Source of the DNA: Seminavis robusta
Lineage: Eukaryota > Bacillariophyta > Bacillariophyceae > Naviculales > Naviculaceae
Assembly (NCBI GenBank): GCA_903772945.1
Contig: CAICTM010000228.1
Span: forward strand, 5,515 to 69,514
Length of the DNA: 64,000 nt
Direction of reading: 5' to 3'
Notes under the pieces: generated by a model
Database searches by the model: none
What the model saw: the letters and a program-made list of their open reading frames with translations, nothing else
Told to the model about the DNA's origin: nothing
Position numbers and translations under genes: made by a program
Shown: positions 21,449-32,268 of the stretch, piece after piece
Numbering within the stretch: the first letter of the stretch is position 1
Layout of the letters: each line of letters opens with the position of its first letter

Positions 21449-23854
21449 CTACGTTTTGGCGACTTTCGTTTTCAAGCTCTTAACCAGCGAACTCAATGCC
21501 GCCGACCCCGAGCTTTTCATGTTCGCGCCTTCGACGACATCTTTTGGGACGGGTTTTTGTTTCGGCTTATCGGTGGACTTGGTTGTTCGCCGTTTCTTTC
21601 GACGAGCCTTTTGCTCCTGTAAGATCTCTCGCATTGCAGGCGTTTCCTTGTACTGTGAATCTGTACGGTCGATGCCAAATCTACCGTCGTCGCCATCCAA
21701 TACAGCAGCAAAGCGGTTGTCTTTCAAATCAATCTCAAACTGCTGTCCAGAAACACCTGCAGCAAGTTTCTCCTCCTTGCGTTTTCTAGACCCACGTAGC
21801 CTTTTGTCCTTGTTCTTTTCAATACGTTGCAAACCACGCATATCAAAGTCTTTCGAAACCTCTTCATCGTTGTCTCCAGCAAGGAGTAGCTCCAACTCTT
21901 CTTTGGACAGTTTCTTTCGATTATTGCCGCCGTCATCATCACTGCCTTGGTCGTCGCTTTCCTTGCGCTTCCCACCACGTCGTTTTGCTCCTTTGTCTTC
22001 CAGCTCCATATCGTCTCGTTTTCGCCGTCCAGCTTGGCGCCTTTCTTTTCGCTTTTCTTTTCGCTTTTCCTTGTACTTTTCCCATGGAGAAAGCTCCTTC
22101 TGCTGAGCTTCGTCCTTTGCCTCTAGCTTGGCTCGAATCTTTTCTTGCAGGTCTGCTTTATTGGGGTCGTATTTGATTTCTTTTGAGACTTCTCCCCCAT
22201 CATCGCTGTCACTGTCAGAGCCACCTGCACCTGCACCTGCACCTGCTGCTCCCGATCCCACGCTGTTTTCAGCATCACTGCCATCGTCGTCGTTGTCATT
22301 GTCCAGCCCCAATAGTTTTCTCAACCTGGCACCCTTGGCGTTGGGTGCATCACTATCATTGTCGGAATCGTCTTCTTCTTCACTGGATGCATCCGAAGCC
22401 AGGTAAGCCTTCAAATCGTCATTCTCAGCACAAGCAGCCCACTGTTCGGCTGATGTGTATTTGGTGAGAAGCCGTTCTCGGTTGCTGTCACCTGCTTCCC
22501 AAGTACACTGAACCGAAGTTTGTTGCAATGCGCTGACAATAAAGGCGGGAGGCATATAGTCTCCCGGCATGGAGGTTGCTTCATCTCTGAGTTCTCTACC
22601 ATCGGTGACATTGTTGATTTCCTCCTTGGGTATACTTCGCATGTCAACGGCAGCACTGGAGTGTTCAAACTCCATCCCATCGACTTCTTTGTAGGCGACA
22701 TCGGCAGCCTTATTTGATGCAAACTCGGCGACTGCAAAATAGTATTTGAGTTTCGATGCTTCGTACGCTCTGAGTTTTTCAGGGTCAAAGTCGGACTCTG
22801 CTTTTTGGTGTTGTTCATTGGCAGCGTCGATGAAATCTTCATAAGTCTCCGCTAATGGCGGTTCATCTGCGTCATCATCCATGTCACTCTCCTCGTTGTC
22901 GTTTTGGTTGTCGTTTTCTTCTTCTTCTTCTTCACTGCTACTTTCTTCACTATCATCATCCTCATCGCTCTCTGATGTAGTGGTTGCTATTTTGGTTTTC
23001 TTCTTCTTTTTCCACAAACTGGGAGGACCATGCTGCATTTCTTGTTGCATTTTTTGCTTTCCATAGTCACTTAGGAATACTTGCACTCGGTTGAGTGTTC
23101 CTGGAGGAGAAAAACTGGATAAAATGGCAAATATATCTACCGCTCGCATGTGATTCCAGTCGAGATTAGTGACGGCGAGGTAGGGTGATTGTTCAAAAGT
23201 GATTTCCACTTGTGCTTCCTTCTTTGCGGAAGGATCCAAAATTCCCGCCGTTCCATGAATGGGGTCTTCTGTTTCGACTGAGGAGTCATCGTCATTATCG
23301 GACGATTCGTCACTATCGCCGTCATCGTCGGAAGAGGAAGACGACACATCCAGTTCTCCACGTGAAAGTGCTGTCAAATAGGAAATTCGGGATGCAGGGT
23401 CTTCCACGGCATCATCATCTTGATCATTGTTATTGTCGTCACTGTCATTGCTGGAATCGGTAGAACCGGAAGTGGACGATGCATCATCCTTTTCTTTCTC
23501 GTGTTTCTCCTTTTCTTCTTCATTATCATCGTCATCTGCCACTGTGTAAAAGGCATCCAATTCTTTGTTTTTCTGGTTCTTCTGTTTGTTTGTCCGCTTC
23601 TTTCTTCCATATTTATCCTTTTCTTGCAATTGAAAGCGCGAATCTGTCAAGACGGAGGAAAAGCGTTCATCCAGCACAATCTTGTTGGACGACGTGGTCA
23701 AGAGGCCACTGCTGCCACTATTGGTATTATGGCGTGATTTTTGGGAAAAGGACTGAAAATGGGGTTTGGCCATGGCAAACCGCTCGTCGGCCACAGCTGC
23801 ATCAGCGGCATCTTGATTGCCGCTGTTCTTCTTCTTCCTGGATTTCTTTCCCAT
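21449..23854 (-). CDS. ESF1: ESF1-type nucleolar pre-rRNA processing factor
   Basis: Single exon, 801 residues. ESF1 acts in early 18S rRNA processing in the nucleolus. The family pattern is clear: a basic start (MGKKSRKKK), VLDERFSSVLTDSRFQ, repeated acidic Ser/Asp tracts, then LAVTNLDWNHMRAVDIFAIL and VQVFLSDYGKQKM (RRM-like), ETYEDFIDAA, and KLRAYEASKLKYYFAVAEF. The C-terminal NUC153 motif is DNRFAAVLDGDDGRFGIDRT. Highly acidic blocks (EESSSEEEEEE and similar) and Lys/Arg-rich blocks alternate, so the reverse strand shows long meaningless open frames. Confidence 0.92.
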   Translation of the reverse strand: MGKKSRKKKNSGNQDAADAAVADERFAMAKPHFQSFSQKSRHNTNSGSSGLLTTSSNKIVLDERFSSVLTDSRFQLQEKDKYGRKKRTNKQKNQKNKELDAFYTVADDDDNEEEKEKHEKEKDDASSTSGSTDSSNDSDDNNNDQDDDAVEDPASRISYLTALSRGELDVSSSSSDDDGDSDESSDNDDDSSVETEDPIHGTAGILDPSAKKEAQVEITFEQSPYLAVTNLDWNHMRAVDIFAILSSFSPPGTLNRVQVFLSDYGKQKMQQEMQHGPPSLWKKKKKTKIATTTSESDEDDDSEESSSEEEEEENDNQNDNEESDMDDDADEPPLAETYEDFIDAANEQHQKAESDFDPEKLRAYEASKLKYYFAVAEFASNKAADVAYKEVDGMEFEHSSAAVDMRSIPKEEINNVTDGRELRDEATSMPGDYMPPAFIVSALQQTSVQCTWEAGDSNRERLLTKYTSAEQWAACAENDDLKAYLASDASSEEEDDSDNDSDAPNAKGARLRKLLGLDNDNDDDGSDAENSVGSGAAGAGAGAGGSDSDSDDGGEVSKEIKYDPNKADLQEKIRAKLEAKDEAQQKELSPWEKYKEKRKEKRKERRQAGRRKRDDMELEDKGAKRRGGKRKESDDQGSDDDGGNNRKKLSKEELELLLAGDNDEEVSKDFDMRGLQRIEKNKDKRLRGSRKRKEEKLAAGVSGQQFEIDLKDNRFAAVLDGDDGRFGIDRTDSQYKETPAMREILQEQKARRKKRRTTKSTDKPKQKPVPKDVVEGANMKSSGSAALSSLVKSLKTKVAKT

Positions 23855-24176
23855 GATGATGATGGTTTGATCAACTTATGGTACTAGCTAGTAGCGGAAT
23901 TCTGTGGTGTGGGATGTTTTTGGGCATTCTCATCATGCCACCCAACATCCTTTGCAACGGTAGAAAAAGCGAGAAAAAGGCTTTTGTTGGGTGGCTTCAT
24001 CTTTTTGTTGGTTGGCTTCAGAGTTGCTTGTCTGGCCATCGTCCGCTCTGATTCGATATCCGTGATTGACATCGTGATTAAACAAAATCTCCGCACACAC
24101 CGATTGCTGGCAGAGGCTCGACTTCCAACTTGCATGCAGCACAAAATCAACAATAAGCAATCGACAAGTTGGAAAG
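23855..24176. promoter_or_regulatory. Compact divergent promoter region
   Basis: A 322-bp gap between head-to-head ESF1 (minus) and the CID-domain gene (plus). No named element is recognised. Confidence 0.45.
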
Positions 24177-25672
24177 ATGACAGAAGGACCCTCGTCCCCG
24201 TTGGTCGATCTATCGTCCCGACTGGTGAAGCGTCTTTCCAAGTTGGCGGATACAGCCAGCAAGGAATCGATTCAAGCTTTGGCAAAGTACATTGCCTTTC
24301 GACGGCGACACATCAAAAAGTTTGCCGCAACCTTGGCCGATCAGATTGGAACCAATCCGAGCAAGGTCCGACAATGGCTCTTTCTCCAGATTGTCCATGA
24401 ATCCATCATTCTCGATTCGGGGACGTCGCGGTGGGAACGCTTGTCGGAAATGAGGGAAGTTCTGGGAGAAAGTTGTATTATGCAAGTGGCCAAGAAGAAT
24501 TGTCTCGACAGCGATACGACCAAAAAGCTGGAAGGGTGCGTCAAGCAGTGGGATTCACTCAATGCCTTTGGAGGACCCACCATGATCAATTTGATCAAAA
24601 AACAACTCACAACGACCACCGTCAAGACGGAACCCAACACGGCAGAAACTACTACAACAGCCACGACGACAGCCACGACGACAGCAAGACCCAAATCACC
24701 TGTACGTGCCAACAATAGTAGTGGCCGTAAGTCGCCTCCTCGAAGTCCCAAACGAGCCAGAAGTCCTTCGCCAAAACCTGTCAGCCGCAAGAAGGAAATA
24801 GCAGTAAAGAAAGAACCACTAGAAACGGCAGAAAAGACACCCGACAAGACAGTCGTCAAGACGGAAGAGACCAAGCCAACTCCCGACGTGGTCGCTGCAG
24901 CTGTCAAAACACCCTCCAAACGAGATTCCTTTGTCTACGATTTTGATGCCAAGGTGAGTAATCATTATTTCATTCAATTTCCAAAGTTGCTTTGTAATTA
25001 GAACCAACCTGACCGTGCCCTTCGTCTTTTTCCATCCGTTGCCGTCTTGTTGTTACTCAGAACATTCCCTATGGACGAGTCGATTCTCGAGAATTCTTGG
25101 CGCCCTGCAAGGCCATTGCCACTTTGCAAATTGCCAGAGATTTGCGAAATGATGCGGCCGTCCAGCTCTCGTCCTTATTGAAAGCATTACCGGAAGACAT
25201 TCAACAACTGTGTGAAACTGCCGATAAAGAAGTCCAGGAAACGGGAAAACCATTCCAAGTGCCGGACGACAAGGCGCGAGAAATGTCCATTCGAGCCAGT
25301 GAACGATTGCTGGATCTCGATCTGGATGAACAAATGATCAACATACGAACTTTTAGAGAAATCGTCTCCAAACAGCGAGCAGCTCGACAGAATTTGATTC
25401 AATTGCTCATCCGCTCGCGGTGTAAATTTGGGGCCAACGAGGCAGCCGAAACATTCTATAAATTAGAAGACACCATGAAGGAACTACAACAACGAAAGGA
25501 AACACTCTTGGATGCCATGGCGTTGGAGGGACTCGACTTTGAAGCAGAAACCAAAGACGAAAAGAGCCCCCAAAAGAAGGACCAAAAGACCAATTTCCCA
25601 CCTTTGACATGGTATCTGGAAAAGAAGAATTCCGAGGATGAGCCAGAATCCAAGCGAGCCAAGGTTGGTTAG
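24177..25672 (+). CDS. CID-domain protein of the RPRD1/Rtt103 type
   Basis: Two exons, 24177-24953 and 25061-25672, with a 107-nt GT-AG intron in phase 0, 462 residues. Residues about 10-140 form a CTD-interacting domain: SIQALAKYIAFRRRHIKKFA, then SKVRQWLFLQIVHESIIL, then WDSLNAFGG. This domain binds the phosphorylated C-terminal repeat of RNA polymerase II. A Thr/Lys/Pro-rich linker follows (KSPPRSPKRARSPSPK), and exon 2 encodes a coiled-coil region (IRTFREIVSKQRAARQNLIQ, KLEDTMKELQQRKETLLDAM) like the dimerising part of RPRD proteins. Likely role is transcription termination or CTD dephosphorylation. Confidence 0.85.
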
Positions 25673-25998
25673 CTTAGCTGCCTACAGTATCAATAGGCTC
25701 AGCTCAGAAAGACTTGCAATATAATTGGGTGGGTGGTGTTCTGCTGGGGTCATTTACTGTACTATATTTTGATTTTGATGTGCCGAAGAGCAACGGAGCC
25801 AAGGGGAACAACTGGATTTGTGTGAAGACTAAAAAACTAGAATTTGGAATCCTTGTACTACCTGTAGTAATCTAGCTAGCTAAACACGTACGAGTAACAA
25901 AGAGTTTCTGTTTGCAAAACGTTGTAATGAACTATACTGGTAGTCTACACCCGCCAGCGACGACGCCTCATCACCCTTCGAAACAGCCACGGATTGGT
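25673..25998. other. Intergenic, tail-to-tail spacer
   Basis: A 326-bp gap between convergent genes; CTAGCTAGCTA near 25872. Nothing else seen. Confidence 0.5.
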
Positions 25999-27846
25999 CT
26001 AGTTGGTCGGTATTTCGGTGTGACGAACCATAAACTCATGGGACGCCTCTGGGTTCAAGGCCATGTCGGTGATCACACCTCCACTTCTCTGAATACGCTC
26101 GCAAACAGCAGCCAACTCGGCAGGAAGACAATAGTCAACTGTTCCATCCAAAAATCGAACATAATAGGAATCCCCACTTCCTAGCGCCACTTCTGCAGGA
26201 GCCGCAGAATTTGCCAGCCTGCTTTCCAGAGTCTGGTGCAACCGTGATGGCAGATTCTTCCAAGCGGCACGCCCATCACGGCCCAAGATAATCCAGGAAT
26301 TCGTCAGGACTTCTCGGGTTTGGTTGCTGTTGCCATTGACCGCGGTATGCTTGACCGAAGCTCCAAAGACTACACGATAGATTTCCCAATGCTGCAAGAT
26401 TTCGTAGAACTCCTTATCTTCGCCTGCGCATCCCCACCAGCACTCTCCTGTACTAAACTCTGCATAATAGTATCCGTTTGGGCCGGTGGACAAGTACAAC
26501 AGTTCCCCACAATGCTTCACGGGGTCGAGGCCTTGCGACTTCATTCGTTGAAGCAACCGAGGAGGGAGCTGGCCCCAAGAATACGACTTGCCGTTGTCAC
26601 GGCTGACAAAGAAGGAAGAACCTTTTGGTAGCAACGCAAGATGACGAATGGTAGCACCGGCACCACCAGGACGGCAATTTTGGGGATCCACGGTAATGAC
26701 TCGACGTCTTGTTTTCTTGGGAGGTATTTGCTTCGCACCGCAGCATTTGCTCAAAAAAGCGTCCTCTGCTCTTGGATTTTGGAGGTAGACGGTAACGCAG
26801 TTGCCGCGTCTCACTTCAAAATCTGTTCGTTCCTTGTTGCTTAGTTTTCGCTTGGAACTGAGCAGTCTATGAATATCCCAATCGACCGTATCATTCGTTC
26901 CGGTGACTGACTGCTTCGAGCGAGCTCCTGCGCCAAGATATTGTTGTCGCTGCTGTTGGTTCAACGTCAGCCAACGCTGCTCCAAAGCCTCCTTGTCCTC
27001 TTCTAAAGCATCAATTTCCATCTTCATCTTTTTCAATTCCATGCGGACAGAAGTGATTTCATCCAGAGGATTAGAGTTTTGCAGCATTCGTATCTGGTCA
27101 TTGTAGGCAACACCATCGACCCTCCCACGTCCGCCAAGGGGTATACGGTGTCTCCGCTGATCTCGGTGCGCCAGAGGATCCGACGGCAGCGTGGGTATGG
27201 GAAAGAATATGGAGAACTGTGCCCGGTATATCTTGGTTCGTTTGACTAAAACATCATGCTCCAGAGACACAACCGTTTTGGAATTATCACTGACCACCAT
27301 TGGTGACAATAACGAAGAAGGCGCTGGTTCAGTTTGTCTCTTGGGGTCAGGAGGAGCGCTCCTGCGATCCTTGGTTTTGTGGTTGCTCATGGAGCGTCGA
27401 CTATGATGACCGCTCTTTGTGGCTGGACTTTTAGGGTGTCTGGGCGCGTATGGATTTGGATTGTTGTGGTTATGAGTGGACATGTCCAAGAGTATTTCAA
27501 TACCTTGATCATCGGAGACATCCACATTGATGTCTTGCTCTTGCTCCTCCGCGTCATTCTGGTTTCTCCACTCTAACTCCTGCTGACTACTGTTGAGACC
27601 AGGAGCTTGTTCATTGAGCGGTGGATGCTGTTGTTGCTTGCTGCCATTGGATCGACTAAAACTGAGGGCGCCCATTGCTTTCTTGGCACCACTCGTAGCT
27701 GATCCTTTATCGTTGACAGGACCCTTCTCCTTCTTCTTGCCCCCAATCCGTCTGCGAGAGCGTTTGGACGGAGACATTTTGTGATCATCATTGTCGGTAG
27801 ACTGGGAGTCCTGGTCTTTACGAGAGGAGAAACCCCACATCGTCAT
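25999..27846 (-). CDS. Protein of unknown function with repeated Trp/LP sequence modules
   Basis: Single exon, 615 residues from the ATG at 27846 (MTMWGF). The first 200 residues are low complexity and basic. A coiled-coil segment follows (EITSVRMELKKMKMEIDALE and onward). The C-terminal 270 residues contain an internally repeated pattern. One form is a DG or DNG followed by Trp and a LPxRL segment (RDNGKSYSWGQLPPRLLQRM and GRDGRAAWKNLPSRLHQTL). The other is an aromatic strand with a turn (GYYYAEFSTGECWW and SYYVRFLDGTVDYCLP). The two forms alternate twice, so this looks like two tandem modules. I do not recognise a named family. Confidence 0.72.
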   Translation of the reverse strand: MTMWGFSSRKDQDSQSTDNDDHKMSPSKRSRRRIGGKKKEKGPVNDKGSATSGAKKAMGALSFSRSNGSKQQQHPPLNEQAPGLNSSQQELEWRNQNDAEEQEQDINVDVSDDQGIEILLDMSTHNHNNPNPYAPRHPKSPATKSGHHSRRSMSNHKTKDRRSAPPDPKRQTEPAPSSLLSPMVVSDNSKTVVSLEHDVLVKRTKIYRAQFSIFFPIPTLPSDPLAHRDQRRHRIPLGGRGRVDGVAYNDQIRMLQNSNPLDEITSVRMELKKMKMEIDALEEDKEALEQRWLTLNQQQRQQYLGAGARSKQSVTGTNDTVDWDIHRLLSSKRKLSNKERTDFEVRRGNCVTVYLQNPRAEDAFLSKCCGAKQIPPKKTRRRVITVDPQNCRPGGAGATIRHLALLPKGSSFFVSRDNGKSYSWGQLPPRLLQRMKSQGLDPVKHCGELLYLSTGPNGYYYAEFSTGECWWGCAGEDKEFYEILQHWEIYRVVFGASVKHTAVNGNSNQTREVLTNSWIILGRDGRAAWKNLPSRLHQTLESRLANSAAPAEVALGSGDSYYVRFLDGTVDYCLPAELAAVCERIQRSGGVITDMALNPEASHEFMVRHTEIPTN

Positions 27847-28262
27847 GCTGCCGCCGGAAAGTGTCAACGAAGATGTTTCTGGTAATTCCACAGTAATGAT
27901 GAGAACAGTTATGGCAACTACTCGAAGCGATGACTACTAGCTAGCTAGCACTCCTTCGCTTCCACTATGTCGATTGTTTGCAGAGTACACTGCTGTTGGA
28001 ATCTAAGCATGCAGCTTTTGTTGACTGATGCTGGCTGCTAGCTAGCTAGCTACTGGCGACCATGGACTTCAGGAGGCAGTCTCGTCGTTGCTCATCTCGT
28101 TGTGAAAGTCCACACGATGCAAGCGCTTCCATTCAAGCGTTCGACCCGTTCGACCCATTCGACCCAACTGCACCGAAGAAGCATCTAAAAAATTCAAATT
28201 CGTGAGTGCAATCCGGCAGAGCTATGTAGCTAGACACCTAGTACAGTACAGTACCGGTAGGA
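27847..28262. promoter_or_regulatory. Upstream region with GCTAGC runs
   Basis: 5' flank of the minus-strand gene. It carries long GCTAGCTAGC palindromic runs at about 27941 and 28040, a TTCGACCC triple repeat near 28139-28165, and TACCGGTA at 28251. Confidence 0.5.
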
Positions 28263-29340
28263 TTGGTGGGCTCTATTCACTGTGTGAGAAGGTGTTGCAA
28301 GCTCTCGCAATCAACAGAACTTTTGGTGGTTGATAATACACTACATTGGAGGTTCAGCTTGAGCAAAAATCCTGGGCTACTGCTGTACAAAGAACAACTG
28401 AATGCACATGTGGTTCCCTTGAACAAAACCCCTGGGGACAACAAGATTGTCACAAGGTTTTCATTTAGGGGGCCAATGCATTCTATAGCTAGCAGTACTG
28501 TCCCCCATATTCTTGTGCCAGACAACCTCTTCATTCAACAATACCGTACGTGTGCTGCTATGCACCAGCCTTTCCCCAAGTTCAAGTCATCCGGTGCATG
28601 GTCTCAATTTATTGCTAGTAGCAAGAAGGATGTAAGGTATGTTGAAATACCTGTTGTCAAGAGAGTTGTCAGATACGCAGCTATCACAATCAGGCCTGGC
28701 CAGTTCCTTGTCCCTGCTCATGTAGGGCATTGGTATGATCCCATAAGCTGATTTGGATCTCTGATAATTCAACATGAGCATTAAATGACACACTTTAAGA
28801 ATGAGATCAGTTGGTCAGCAAAGTACCATAGACAAAAGTCAGTGCCTACCGTCACTTCAATTTCTATTGGCAAACATTCAGCTACTACTGCTATTGTTGA
28901 TGTATGTGCCACCAATTTGGACTGCATCTCCTACCCAACCAAAAATCCGCTCCAAGTTTGTGTGCTCAGGAACGCCAGAAATTGTTCAAATATAAAGCCC
29001 CATTCAAATCCCAGTGAGCCTCCTTCCATCCCTTTGTTGTTTCTGTCAATGGCATGATTACTCTTCAAGCCAAATTCTATTACAACACCTTGCTACTGTC
29101 AACAAAAAAAAGCCTAATATTCTGACTCTCAATGATGATTTTCCTCCAGACCCGAATCTCAATTGCCCTTGGTTTTTTTAATAAACAAAGCCACTCATTC
29201 ATGTTTCCGTGAATGTTGCAAAGTCAAGCCCATTGGCCCCTGTGTTTGCCCTCATTTGGTCGCCCTTGATCCCACCGAAATGAGTCCGGAATTCCTCCTC
29301 TTCTTTGCGAGCCCCCCCCCCCCCAGTCGGCTAATGTAGA
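28263..29340 (+). pseudogene. Decayed coding remnant, family not recognised
   Basis: An open stretch of 162 codons at 28263-28751 has protein-like composition (for example FRGPMHSIAS, VPDNLFIQQY, RYVEIPVVKRVVRYAAI) but no good start codon. After it, open stretches in more than one frame continue to about 29340, including a Cys-rich piece (CFRECCKVKPIGPCVCPH). Base use is more A/T-rich than the neighbouring genes. It looks like an old inactivated gene or transposon-derived coding region. A run of 13 C lies at 29312-29324. Treat as a broken fossil; I cannot name its family. Confidence 0.4.
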
Positions 29341-29710
29341 TATCTATAACCCCCCATTATTGAGCTGCTTTTTAGAGTTAGTCTAATGCGATCTTTGGGC
29401 CTTTTTTACATTATTCTTGTCATTTCAATTTCCAATATTTTTACTGTATTGCCAATGCGCCAATGCCACACTCGAGGCACTTCACAAGAAGAAACACAAG
29501 AAGGAAGAAGGATTTGGGATTTGATCCATACAGTGTGCCCACCACATCGAGAATTATGCTTCGGAGCTGCTGCTTGGTGCACCGTGGACCTGCTTGGATT
29601 TGATTGAATCAATTGATTTATTGCTGACGATACGGAAAGAACCTTCAGCGCGAAAAGGAACAAGCGAAAAGGTGCTCATTACTAGTACTTCATCGTTCAC
29701 CAAACCCAAA

Positions 29711-31625
29711 ATGGCGTGGTCTCTTGAGAAGAGGGATTGGGATGATTCACAGGAAACGGGTGAATATCCAAGTGTTTACTTGACAGAGCAATCCCAAGAA
29801 CTTTCTCAGTTGACTCAGTCACAGGCCTTGTGGACGTCACAATCAGCAGAGGAGTCTCAAACAAACTATCGTGAGCTGAACCAGTGTCCAGCATCCTGGT
29901 TGCAGCAATGGGATGATGAGGATTCGGATCAAAACAAGTGCAAAGCACTGAATGATCAAGACCAGTCTGAATGGAACTACCTTTCAGAACAGCAACAAGA
30001 ACAAGAATCAGCACAAGAGAATGTACCAGGGGGTAATTTTCGGCTGCCAGAATCTGAATTTCCCTCATCACAACAGCGTTTGCTTGACGACCGCACCGTC
30101 ACCACCGAGGACGAACAAGTGCAAAGAGGAGAAGCAGAAACCCTAGGAGAATCACAGCAAAATCTGGAGCAGCCATCTTTGGACGTTCCTCCCAATGATC
30201 CTACAGTTGCAGTGGAAGTTGACCACAACAATAGTGCTAACAGTGACCAGGAGGAGGAGGATGATCAGCTCTTGTCGCCCACGGAAGTGATTCGTCGAGT
30301 TGAATCTCTGACTCGCACCCTGGTCCAAGCCCTAGCAAATGGAGAACTTCCCGAAATGAAATCTCGCAGCAACCAACGGCGACGATTCATCTTTCACAAC
30401 ATGACCCAATGCCGTGCCTTTAGCAACATCCTCCTGGTACTGGCATTTTGCCACAATCTGCTGCTGTCCCAGAGAACCACTACTACACGAGAAGTATACT
30501 ACTTTTACGTGACACATTTCAGATCCCAGCGAGAATGTGATGCCGCCATTGTGGAAGCGGCCAATCTACTGAGGGTGCCGAGGTCCACTCTCGGTTTGTT
30601 TGCATCACCCAAGGGCTGGTTCTGCGGATGTATTCAAATATTGCGAGAAGGAAGGATTGCCATGGATGGGAAAGCTCTCTCGTCCATTCAGGGGGCACCG
30701 ATTACTCAGGAATGGCTGTCGTCCCCGACACAGCGAGATTTCACCATTGATTGCTTGGTGGATGCGGCGCAAGCCGAGAATGAGGATGATTCCAGCACGA
30801 GTAATACTCAACCTGCCGAGCGTCGGCGAGCCAAATGTGTCCTTGTCATTGAAAAAGAAGGTGTCTACACGCGGTTGGCAGAAGACAGAATCTTCGAAAA
30901 GTACCCTTGCATCTTGGTCACGGGCAAGGGATTTCCGGACGTTGCCACTAGGAGTTTTGTTCATACATTGCATCGTGAACTAAAGATTCCGGTTTATGGA
31001 TTGGCGGACTGCAATCCCTACGGGGCCTTGGTCATAAACACCTACCAGCGCGGCAGTGAACGTTTGGGTATGGATGGGGGCTCTCGATACAGTGTTCCCA
31101 TTCGATGGTTGGGGTTGATGCCATCACAGGTAGCTGACATCGGTAGTGGCACTTCAACTGATGGCGATGATGACATGATGGATGAAGAGGCAACCTCTCG
31201 AAGTACTGGCAACCGCAGCAACAACCCTTCACTTCCTCCAGGAGTGTATCAGCAACTCACCGATTTGGATCGAAAACGGCTAGCACAGCTGCTCGATGAA
31301 GATCATCAATTTCATGGATGCGGGACCAACCAGGACTGCTACGAGGAGTTGGAACTGATGCAAGAGAATGGCTACAAGGTCGAATTGGAATCACTGAACT
31401 GGCTAGGTACGTTAATTGATACAAGAGGAGCAACAAGAGCGTATAGTATTGGAACACATGCTGCTAATCCACTGAATGATTCGATTCACAGGAATGGACT
31501 TTATGTCACAGTGGGTCCACGGAGCCCTCATTGAGGGGGGAGAACAGTTGGCACGGGAGCAGGAGGAGGAACTGCAGCAAGCGCAGGATGAAAGCGACGT
31601 CGACAGCCACAGCCAGGACATGTAG
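29711..31625 (+). CDS. SPO11: SPO11 meiotic DNA double-strand break protein
   Basis: Topoisomerase VI A-like transesterase that makes meiotic double-strand breaks. Two exons, 29711-31406 and 31492-31625, are separated by an 85-nt intron in phase 1, giving 609 residues. The start is the ATG at 29711 (MAWSLEKRDW). The core has the 5Y-CAP catalytic segment REVYYFYVTHF (Tyr263/Tyr264), the Toprim glutamate in LVIEKEGVYTRL, LVTGKGFPDVATR, and the acidic GLADCNPYGALV. The first 200 residues are an extension rich in Gln, Ser and Glu, with a cluster of SQ/TQ dipeptides near 29744-29880. Exon 2 completes the fold with GMDFMSQWVHGALIEGGEQ. The paralogue (SPO11-1, -2 or -3) cannot be settled by eye. Confidence 0.92.
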
Positions 31626-32268
31626 CAGCAAGTCAATGGCTGACGACAGTGAAGTCCTTCCTCTGGTAAGAGCTCCATGGGGAAGGGAGACTTGGTGTGG
31701 GGTTGATGCAAGGTTTTGAACTCTTCCAGCTGGTACGTACTTGGTGATTTCCCTTTTCATCATACCGGTAGGTAGCGGCAGTCCGTAAAAGGTCATAACG
31801 TATCGTACGCATTGTCTACAAGGCCAGCTCTGAGTGAACGCACCTTGTGCAGTGTGTGAAAGCTGGTTGCTGGCTCCAGAGCTAGCAACGACTACGGGCA
31901 CTGCAGACTTCGCTCGAAAACGAAATAGCAACGAGGCCCTACGATGTATGCATACGATTTTTAAAGATTAGTGGGATTAGATTGGAAAGTCCGCAAACAA
32001 GGTTCTACGTGTGTTCCAAGAAAGACTAGAGCGATGTGTTGTGCCAAGTTGTCGGAAGGTTTTGCCCTGAGCGAGCACTCTTAGGCGTCAGTGTCCAGTG
32101 ATGATTGTTCAGGCGCGAAATAGTCAATCAATCTGGTTCGAATCGAATAATCAATCGAATCGTTTGTCGAGATGTTCAGAAGGACGCCTCAAAAGGCAGG
32201 ATGGAAGAGTCACGCTCCATGTTGACCTTCCACCAGCAAATGGAAAAATCTTGATGCTACCATTCTCC
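31626..32268. other. Intergenic, tail-to-tail spacer with CGAAT repeat
   Basis: 643 bp between convergent genes. It contains TACCGGTA near 31764 and CGAAT/GATTG pentanucleotides at 32137-32161. The reverse-strand frame at 31506-31931 is not supported. Confidence 0.5.

Noticed and set aside
21429-22106. 225-codon plus-strand frame rich in Ser and Phe
   Set aside because: It is the complement of Lys/Glu-rich ESF1 coding sequence and shows only low complexity.
32130-32165. GGTTCGAATC resembling a tRNA T-loop
   Set aside because: It belongs to the CGAAT repeat; no acceptor stem or anticodon arm can be formed around it.
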